Positions 52,444 through 62,400 of a stretch of 64,000 bases of DNA are shown one piece after another. The notes beneath the pieces are model-generated. The model was not told where the DNA came from, did no database searches, and was given only the letters and a program-made list of their open reading frames with translations. The stretch is from Pseudofulvimonas gallinarii. GTDB lineage: Bacteria; Pseudomonadota; Gammaproteobacteria; Xanthomonadales; UBA2363. Location of the stretch: NCBI RefSeq assembly GCF_004343305.1, contig NZ_SMAF01000009.1, forward strand, positions 1 through 64,000, given 5' to 3'. A program made the position numbers and the translations under genes. The first letter of the stretch is position 1. The number at the start of each line of letters is the position of its first letter.

Positions 52444-52473
52444 GCGGGTGTCGATCAGCTCACGTCGGTGCGA

Positions 52474-53145
52474 TCAGTCATCGCCACCGAAGAAACTCAT
52501 CAGGTTGAGCAGGTGGGAGAACAGCACGACCATGTTCCCGAACAGCGACACCGTGATGTAGACCGGGTTGGCGTTGCCGTCGTGGATCATGCGGCTGGTG
52601 TCGTAGAGGATGAAGCCGCTCATCAACAGCACCGCCACGCCGGAAATCACCAGCGACAGCAGCGGGATCTGCAGGAAGATCTGCGCGACGATGGCGATCA
52701 GCACGACGATCAGGCCGGCCATCAGGAAGCTGGTGAGGAAGCTGAAATCCTTCTTCGTGCTGAGGGCGACCGCGGACAGGCCGATGAACAGCGCCGCGGT
52801 GCCACCCAGCGCATTCATGACGATGGTCGAACCGCCGGGAATCCGCAGATAGGCGGCGATCAGCGGGCTGAGCAGGAATCCGACCAGGCCGGCCCAGGCG
52901 AAGGTCAGCCAGATCGCGGTGTCGCCCTTCTTCGCGGCATTGATCGCGAACGGGCCACCGATGAACACGACCATGAACACCAGCCACATGCCCATGCTCC
53001 AGGCGATGCCGGAGCGCAGGCCGATGAATGCGCCGATGGCGGCGACGGCCATCACCATCGAGAGCAACAGGTAGGTGTTGCGAACAACGCTGGATACCGC
53101 GCCAGTGGCGGCAACGCCGGGCGCCGTCATGGGGTTGTCGGACAT
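52474..53145 (-). CDS. Bax inhibitor-1/YccA family membrane protein
   Basis: A 223-residue polytopic protein with seven hydrophobic segments, typical of the TMBIM/BI-1 family. The N-terminus SSVVRNTYLLLSMVMAVAAI, then FIGLRSGIAWSMGMWLVFMV, and GFLLSPLIAAYL, NALGGTAALFIGLSAVAL and SGFILYDTSRMIHDG near the end match YccA/YbhL proteins. E. coli YccA modulates the FtsH protease; others act as pH-sensitive calcium leaks. GAGGCAAGAAC precedes the ATG at 53145. It ends GGDD and is followed by a terminator hairpin. Confidence 0.93.
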   Translation of the reverse strand: MSDNPMTAPGVAATGAVSSVVRNTYLLLSMVMAVAAIGAFIGLRSGIAWSMGMWLVFMVVFIGGPFAINAAKKGDTAIWLTFAWAGLVGFLLSPLIAAYLRIPGGSTIVMNALGGTAALFIGLSAVALSTKKDFSFLTSFLMAGLIVVLIAIVAQIFLQIPLLSLVISGVAVLLMSGFILYDTSRMIHDGNANPVYITVSLFGNMVVLFSHLLNLMSFFGGDD

Positions 53146-53384
53146 GTTCTTGCCTCGTGCAGGAATGGAATGCGCCAACCTTAGGGAAGAGCCGCCGTCC
53201 CGGCAAGTCGCGGCGTGAACGGCTGCCATCCACAACCCTGGCGAATGGCTTGCGGACGCTTCAGGGACGCTGCGGCGTCACCCGATCCCGCCTCCCCGGT
53301 CCGTTCCGGCGCTCCCTGCAGGGCGCCCCCTGGCGCCAACGAACGAACCCCTTCCGGACCGCTTGCGCCGGCGCGGATACGGAA

Positions 53385-53408
53385 ACGGGGGCCCAACCGG
53401 GCCCCCGT
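53385..53408 (-). terminator. terminator-like hairpin after the giant repeat protein
   Basis: Perfect 10-bp arms ACGGGGGCCC / GGGCCCCCGT with a 4-base loop, 26 bases after the stop at 53435 on the minus strand, then TTCC. The stem is strong and the T tail short. Confidence 0.6.
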
Positions 53409-53434
53409 CCGCTTTCCCACGGTGAAGAGATCAA

Positions 53435-56400
53435 TCAGCCGCCGAGCGACACCACTATCAGCCCCGGACCGGCATCGACAGCCAGCCGAAGCTGGTCGGC
53501 GTCCACGCCGGAATCCAGCAGCAGGACGTTGCCGGAGCCCAGGGCCAGGCCGACACCCTCGCCCACCTGGATCCAGGCGCCGGCCCGATGCGCCGTCGCC
53601 GAGACGTCGCGCAGGCGGATCCATGCGGTTCCGCCATGGACAACGCGATCGACGAAGGCGACGGCACGTCCCTGTGCCGTCTCCACCACCAGCCAAGGCG
53701 CCGGCACGGTGCTCGCACCGCGCACGACGTCAACCAGGGCCAGCGGCGCGGCGTTGCCGCGCAGCTCGCCGACGACTTCATCGGTCTCGCCACCGTCATC
53801 GTTGGTGCCGTCACCGCCGACCTCGAAGCCGTTGCGGAACAGCACCACGACCGTCGTTGCCGATGCGCTGTCGTTGGACGGCTCGATATCGCCCGCGGCA
53901 CTGACGCTGGCCTCGACAGTCACCAGCTCATCGATCGGCGGGAGGACTACCATCGCCGAGGTCAGGAACGTCAGCGACGAACCGGCCGGCAGGTTCACCG
54001 TCGTGCTGATCGCGCCCGTGCCGGTCGTCGCCGGACAGCTGGCACCACCCGCCGGCAGGCACAGCCACTGTGCCGTGGCGGCGTCATGCTCGGCCGGCAG
54101 CGGCACCTCGACACTGACGCCGCTGGCCGCAGTGACGCCGTCGTTGCGCACGACGATGACATGGTCGTGGATGGCGCCGACGCGGGTGTACCCGCCCAGC
54201 GCCATCACGCTCACCGCTGCATCGACCTGTGCCGTCGCCGTCGCCGTGAACACCACAGGCGTGGCGGTCGAGCCGATGACGCTGGCCGTCAGTTCATTGC
54301 TGCCGGCCGCCGAGCCGAGCGTCCAGCTGCCTACTTCGGCCAGGCCGTCGGCACCGGTCATCACCGTCGCGCCGGTTGCGCTGCCGCCGCCGGCGGTCAC
54401 CGCGAAGCTGACGATCGCGCCTTCGACGACGTTGCCGCTGCCGTCCTCGACGCGAACCTGCGGTGCGATCGCGACGGCCGTGCCGGCCAGTGCGGTCTGG
54501 GCGTCGCCGGCGACCTTGACGATCAGTCCGGAGGAGCCGGTCACGTTCTGCAGCGCGAAGTCCACGCCGTCGACGACACCCGCTGCCGCTGCGCTGACGA
54601 CGTAGCTGCCGGCCGTGCCGTTCGCCGTGGCCGACACCGAAGCCAGGCCGTCGCCGGCGGTCACGACTTCACCGTTGGCCGGATCCAGGATCGCGGTGGC
54701 CGCGGAGACCGGCGCGTCGAAGGTCACCGTCACGCCGGAGACCGCATTGCCGTGGACGTCGGTGACACGAACCACCAGGTCGGCGAAGGCGCTGTTGACC
54801 TGCGCCGCCTGCGGCGTACCGGAGACGATCTGCAGCGAGCTGGCGACATCGGCGGTGTTGGTCAGCGTCACGCTGGCCGGCGCCACGTCGGTGGCGCTGG
54901 CAGTGACCTGGAACACACCCGCCACGTTGTTGGCACCGGCGACGAAGACCGCTTCACCGTCGGCACCGGTGTTGACGATGGCCGTGGACGGGTTGATGCC
55001 CGCGCCACCACCCGACGCCGTGAAGGCGACCGCCACGCCCGGCAACGGATTGCCATGGCTGTCGGCGACGCTGGCGACGAAGCTGTAGGCGTTCGCCGTG
55101 CCCACGGTGGCGCTGGCCGCCGAACCGCCGTTGACGGTCAGGACGAGCGTCTGCGCACCGGCGGGCACGATCTGCAGGGTGCCGCTGGCGGTGCCGCTGT
55201 AGTTGCCATCGGTCACCACTGCCAGCACCGCGTAGCTGCCAACCGCCGAAGGCGCCGGGCCACCGTTGTAGGTGACGTTGACAGGCAGGCCGGCGGGCAC
55301 GGTGGTGACGCTGGCCTGCTTGGCGGTGCCGTCATACACATGCAGCAGGTCGGACAGCACCACGCTGGCGTTGGCCTGGGCGATCACCATCACAGCCGCC
55401 GTCGAACCGGTGAGGCTGTAGTTCGGATTCGCCAGCGAGGCGGTGACGTCGTAGCTGCCGGCGTCGACCGGCACCGCCGCCACGCCACCCTGCGAGTACG
55501 ACAGGCTGATGCCGCCGACACCCGCCGGCGTCGTCGTCACCGTCGCCGCCTTCGCCGTGCCGTCATAGACATGGTTGAGGCTGCCGAAGGCGACGCTGAC
55601 CGGCGCCGGCGAGATCACCAGCTGCGCGCCGGCCGGCGTGACATCGCCGAGCACGTAGTTGGCGTTCGCCAGCTGCACGCTGATGTCGTAGCTGCCGGCA
55701 TCGACCGGCGCCGCCACCGGCGAACCGGCCTGCAAGTAGCCGATGCTGACGCCGCCCACACCGGCCGGATCGGTCGTCACCGACGCCAGGCGGGCCGTGC
55801 CGTCATAGACGTGCGCAAGGTCGCCCAGTTCGACATCCACCGTGGCCGGGGCAATGGTCAGCATGGCGCTGGCACTGCCCTGGACATTGCCGTCATCGAC
55901 GCTGGCGATCACCAGGTAGGTGCCGGCATCTACCGGCGCCAGGCTGCTGCCGTTGTAGGTGAAGCTCACCGCCTGGCCACCCGACGCCGTCGCGGTCGCG
56001 ACCCTGGCGCTGCCGTCATAGACGACCGTGGTCGTGCCACTGTCGAGCCAGACGATGTCGCTGATGGTCACGGCACCGGTCGTGTTGGTCAGGCTGAAGT
56101 CCACCGGGCTGCCGATGGCCGCCGTTGCCTGCACCATGTAGCTGCCGGCAGTGCCGTTGGCCATTGCACCCACGCTGGCCGTACCGTCGACACCGGTCAG
56201 CACTTCACCGTTCGCCGGCGCCAGCAGCGCATTGGCGCCACTGCCCTGCGAAGTGAAGGTGACGGCGATGCCGGCGACCGGATTGCCGTGGATGTCCGTG
56301 GCGCGCACCACCAGCGGCTGCGCGAACGCGCTGTCCACCACCGCCGACTGCGGACTGCCGGACACCATAGCCAGGCTGGTCGCGGCATCGGCGAGGTTGG

Positions 56401-59400
56401 TCAGGGTGACGGCATCGTCGTTGGTTCCCGACGCCACCGCGCGCACCGTGAACGGTCCGGCGGCGGCGTTGGCATTGAAGGTCGCCGTGGCGACGCCGTC
56501 CTCGCCGGTGAGTGCGACGACATGGCTGGTCGTGGCACCGGCACCGCCGGCGCCGGGCTCGACGACGAAGGTCACCGACACGCCCGGCACCGCCAGGCCG
56601 TTGCCCGTGACGGTGGCCGCCAGGCTGTAGCTGCCGGTCGCAACCACCGCTTCGTCACTGCCCGTGACCGCCAGGGCCAGCGTGTCGGCGGCTTCGGCGG
56701 TGTTGGCCAGGCCGAAGTCGGCCGAACCGGCGATACCCGCCACTGTCGCGGCCACGGTGTAGTGGCCCGGCAGGCCGTTGGCGGTTGCCGTCACCTCGGC
56801 GAAGCCGTCGCCGTCCGTCACCGCGCTGCCTGCATCCAGCGTGGCGCTGGCGCCCGAGGCCGGCACCGCGAACGACACCGTTTCACCGGCCACCGCGTTG
56901 CCGTGGACGTCGGTCACGCGGACCGTCAGCGGCATGCCGAACACCTGGTTCAAGGCCGCCGTCTGGCCGCTGCCCGACACCCTGTGCAGCTGGCTGGCAT
57001 CGCCGGCGACGTTGCGCAGCACGAACTCGACCTGCTGGCCGGCCGCGATGCCGATGCTCGCCGACACGGCGAAGTCGCCGGCAATGGTGTTCGACAGCGC
57101 TGCGATGGACGTCTCGCCGCCGGCATCCGTCAGCGCCGGCGCCGTGAAGCTGGCACCCGCGCCGTTGCTGCCGGTTTCGACGTTGAACGCCACCGCCGCA
57201 CCCGCCACCGGATTGCCGCCCGCATCGCGCACCCGGACCACCAGGTCACCGTTGTCGTAGGCGTTGCCACCCACCACCGCTTCGCCGGCGTCGCCGCTGA
57301 CCAGCTCGATGCTGGCCGCGGCACCCGTGCCGATGGCGACGGTGTGCGGCGCGGCCTCGGCGTACACCTTGCCGCTGTCCACGCCGATCACCTGCGAGGT
57401 CACCGTATAGGTGCCGGTGTGCTGGAGGAAGGTCGTGCGGAACAGGAAGCTGCCCGCGTAACCGGCCGGCACCGGCAGGCCACCCGCCGCCAGCGAACCG
57501 AAGTGGCCGTACAGGCGACCCGTCGGATCTCCGGCACCGTCAAGCTCGGCACGCAGGTTGTAGATGTGCTGGAAGCTGCCGCTGACCGGGTTGTAGAACT
57601 CGACCGAGACATCCGGCGAGGCGCAGCTGGCGTTGCCGCAGCCGGCCGACGAAGCGGCGGTGAGCGGAACCGGGCCTTCGATGAAGAAGCGGCCGCGGAC
57701 GTTCTCGTCGTTCGGCGCCGGCATGTGCACGCCGAGGTCGGCCGTGCCGCTGTTCACCAGCGTCAGCGCGCTCTCGACACCCGCAGCAACCGTGCCCGTG
57801 GCGTTGCCGCTGCCGACCAGGCCCAGCTCGGCGGCGTCGACGCTGTGCGTCGCGATGGCGAAGACGGTATCGCTGCTGGCACCCGCCACGGCCGCGACGA
57901 CGGTATAGCGGCCACCGCGCTCGACCTTCGCACGCAGGTTGGCGGTGCTCGCCACCGGATCCAGCGTATAGGGCCCGAAGGTGCCGGCCAGCGAATCACC
58001 GTCCACCGCCAGCGGGATGTCGACCCAGGTGCCGGGCGCGCCGTAGGGCTCGACCTGCAGCTGGACGTCACCGGCGGCGATGCCACCACCACGCTCGATG
58101 GCGATCTCGACCACCAGCTGTTCGCCCAGCGTGATGCCGGACGGATTCGCCGTCGTCGCGGTGAAGTGCGACCAGGTGTCCGGATCGCTGCCGGCGACGG
58201 CGACGGTATCGCCGCCCAGGGTGAAGCCGACGCCGTCGAGGATCGTCAGCAACGCGGTATCCGAAGCGGCGGCATAGCCCGGCTCTGTCACGGTCGCGGT
58301 CACCAGGTATTCGCCCACGGCGGCGGGCGCCGCCGTGGTCGGCGGATAGGCCGTGCCACCGACACCTTCATAGGTCACCACGTGGGCGAGACCCGCCGGC
58401 GTCGTCGTCGCACCCAGGGCCTGCGGCAGGCCATTGAACGCCACGGTCGCATCGTCGACCTCGATGGCCGCCGCAGCAGGCACCACCTGGTACAGCACCG
58501 AGCCGGAGGCGACGTGGTTGTCGCCCTCGCAGGTCGCCGAAACCAGGTACGCACCCGTCGCCGCCGCGCTGTCCGGCGTACCGGTAACGGCGCAGTCCGC
58601 GGCAGGATCCTGGTCGAGCGTCGCGGTCACGGCATGCGCCGTACCGAAGCTGCCCGACAGCGGCGCGAACGACACCGTGCCGACGGCCTTGGCCACCACC
58701 ATGGTTGCGCTGGCGGAGCCGGTGTACCCCTGTCCGGCATCGATGCCCGCTTCGACCAGGTAGCTGCCGGCGTTCACCGGCACCGTGCTGCTGCCGTTGT
58801 AGGTCACCGTGTACGACAGGCCCGCCGGCATCGTCGACACCGACGCCTGCTTCGGCGCACCGTCGTACACCACGTACAGCGAGGCCGGATCGATCGCGAT
58901 GTTCGCGCTGCCCAGGCCCACCAGCGTGCTCACGCCCGCCGTGTTGGACACCACCTCGTTCGTCGGGTAGCGCAGCACCGTCGCTTCGGCGCTGTACGTG
59001 CCCACGCTGCCGTAGGTGAACTGGAAGTGCCAGGTCCACGGACCGGTGATCGGGAAGCTCGCCATCAGCGGGTTCGGGAAGTCGTACAGCAGGTAGTTGC
59101 CGTCGGTCGGATCCGGATGGATCTCGGCCAGCACTTCCGGCGCCGGCGTCCAGTTGACGCCATCGGCGCTGATCGCCATCGACAGCAGGTCCGCCACCGT
59201 CATCGGATCGGCACCGCCGTTCTTGCCCAGGCGCACGCGCACGATGAACTCGTCGCTGCTGGCAGGCAGCGGATCGGCCGTCAGCGAACCGGTGTAGTGC
59301 GCCGGCTCACCCACGCCGATGCCCGACACCGGCCCCTGCAGCGTGATCGCGATGTCCGGCGTCTGCGCGAAGACCGTCGTCTGCACCGTCGCCGTGTTCG

Positions 59401-62400
59401 ACACCGGCGTGCGGCCGGCATCCGCCGTCACCACCACCGCTTCGGCACGGTAGATGCCCTCGTCGGCGTAGGTGAAGCGGAAGTTCCAGGCCCACGGACC
59501 GGTGATCGGGAAGCCGTCAACCAGCAGCGGCTGCGGGAACTCGTAGGTCAGCGCGTTGCCGTCCTGCACCAGCGGCAGGCCGCCGGTGAAGTCCATCCAG
59601 CTGGCGCCGCCGTCGAAGCTGATCTCCAGCTTCGACAGGTCGGCTTCCGTCATCGGATCGGCACCCCCGTTCTTGTCCAGGCGCACCGCCACGAAGAACG
59701 TCTCGCTGCTGTCAGGCAGCGGATCGGCGTCCAGGTAGCCCACGTATTGCAGGGCCTGGCCGACTTCGCCCACCACCGGACCCTGCAGGTCGATGACGAT
59801 CTGCGGCGTCGTCACCACGACCGTCTCGATGCCCGCACCAGCCAGCGAAGCGGCCGCGGCCACCTGGCCGAGGTTGTCCACGTCGGCGATGTCGGCGGCA
59901 TCCACCACGTCCGCCTGCGCCGAGTACACACCCGTGTCGCCGTAGGTGAAGCGGAAGTTCCAGCTCCATACCGGACTGCTGATCGGGAAGCCGCTGTCCA
60001 GCGCCGGGCGCGGGAACAGGTACACCAGTTCGTTGCCGTCCTGCATCAGCACGCCCTGAAGCAGCGTCGTGGCATCCACCCACTGGCTGCCGTCGAACAG
60101 TTCCATCACCGCCAGATCCGCTGCGGTCATCGCCTCGGCGCCACCGTTCTTGCTCAGGCGAATGCGCACGAAGAAGTTGCGTCCAGCGAAGTCCACCGGA
60201 TTGGCCACCAGCGTGCCGGTGTACTGCGCCGTGGCACCCAGCTCGACCGCATCCAGCGGACCGGTCAGCAGCAGGTGCATGTCGGGGATGACCACCGGCG
60301 CGTCCACCACCGTCGTCGAGACCGCGGCGGTGTCGAACACGTACGGCGTCGTGTTGCCGGCATCGGCCGCGTGGATTACTTCGGCCACCGCGGTGTAGAC
60401 GTCCGCCTCGGCGTACTGGAAGCGGAAGTTCCAGGTCCACTCCTCGCTGGTGATCGGGAAGCCGCCGGGCAGCAGGTCGGCCGGGAACAGGTAGACCAGT
60501 TCATTGCCGTCCTGCGTGAAGGTCAGGCCCGCGCCGTCGATCCAGCTGCCGCCGTAGAAGATCTGCATGCCGGCCAGCTCGGCCGACGTCATCGCGCCGC
60601 CGTTGCGGCTCATGCGCACCTTCACGAAGAAGTCTTCGCCCACGTGCAGCGACGGGTCGGCGATCAGCGTGCCGGCGTACTCCGCCCAGTCACCCACCTG
60701 CACCGCCGACGCCGGGCCGGACAGCACCAGATGGATGTCGGTCGGCGGCAGCGCATCCACCACCACCGTCGCCAGCGAGGCCGATACCACCGGATCGATC
60801 GGGGCCAGCGTCAGGCCATCCACCAGCTCCGCCGACGTGGTGTAAACGCCGGTATCAGCAAAGCTGAATCGGAAGTTCCATGTCCACGAGGGATCCTCAA
60901 TCGGGAAGCCACCGGCGTAGCCCGAAATGCCCTGCGGGAAGTAGTAGACCAGGTTGCCGTCGATATCGAACTGGAACAGCAACGACGGATCCAGGCCGAT
61001 GTCATCGGCACCCAGCCAAGCGCCACCGTAGAACACCTCCATGCTGGCGATGTCGGACAGCGCCAGCGGATGCGTGCCACCGGTCTTGCTCAGCACCAGC
61101 TTGTAACCGAAGGTCTCGCCCGTATGCAGCGCCGGGTTGGCGATCATCGTCGCCGCATAGTGCGCCAGCTCGCCCACCGGCACATCGTCCACCGGCCCAC
61201 TCAGGACCAGGGCGATGTCGGAGGCGCCGGGCACGATTTCCAGGGTCGCGGTATTGCCGCCACTGAGCACGAAGTTGCCGTCGGTGATCGTGGCCGCTAC
61301 CGCGTAGCTGCCCTGCGCCGTCGGCGGCGTCGGGCTGCCGTCATAGGTGATCGCGACCGCGACGCCCGCCATCGGCGAGGTCGTCACCGTAACCGACTTG
61401 GGCGAGCCGTCGTAGGCCTGGACCAGGTGACCGAAGGTCAGCGCGGTCGGCAGCGGGGTCACCACCGCAGTGTCGGACGCGGCAGGTGCCTCGTAGTTGC
61501 TGCCGACGCAAGCCACAGCATTGACCGTGTACGGCGAGCCCACGACATCCGGACCCACCGTGCCGGTGACCGGACACGCGGTGCCCGGTTCGTCTGCCAG
61601 ATGCGCGCTCACGATATGGGTGCTGCCGTTGTACTCAAAGCTCAACGGAGCGAACACGATGGTCGTAGCCGCACGGTTGATCGTCAGCGTGCCGCTGCCG
61701 GTTCCGCCGTAATTCGGGTTGTCGACGATGGTCGCCGTCGCGATGTAGGTGCCGGCATTGTCCGGACCACACGCTGGAGCCGTTGCCGCACAGGTGGCGA
61801 CTACAACGCTGCTTGCATCGGTGTAGACAATCTGCACATCCGCTTCCAGCCCGGCTGGATCGGTGGAGAGCGAGACTGCGTGCGGTGCGCCGTTGTATAC
61901 AGCAGTGACGTCCGAAACCGTCACCGTCGCAGTGCCCTGAGTGTTGGTCAGCGCGAACGATGCAGGCACCAACGATCCCGAACTGGCACTGACCGTGTAC
62001 GAGCCGACAAAACCGTTCGCCACGGCCGTGGTGACCAGTTCGCCGTTGAGGTCGGTATTGCCCACCAGCGTCCCGAGCGTCGCGCCGGCCGCGGTGCTGC
62101 TGGATGGGTCGGAGAACGCCACTTCCACGCCCATCACGGCACCGCCCAGTTCATCCTGGACGCGGGCGCGCAAGTCGGTGAACGCGGTATCCACCGGCGT
62201 GGACTGGGTGCCGGTGCCGGCATAGGCCACGATCGAATGGGGCGTATTGATACCGCAACGCGAATCCCCGGACGGATCGGACTCCAGCGCAACAGCGACC
62301 TGTGGCGCAGGCCCGTTGCCACCCATCGAAGGTGCGGCACCGCCATACCAGTTCGAGCCTACGATCACGCCACCGGTGTGATCGTTGACCAAGGCCAGCG

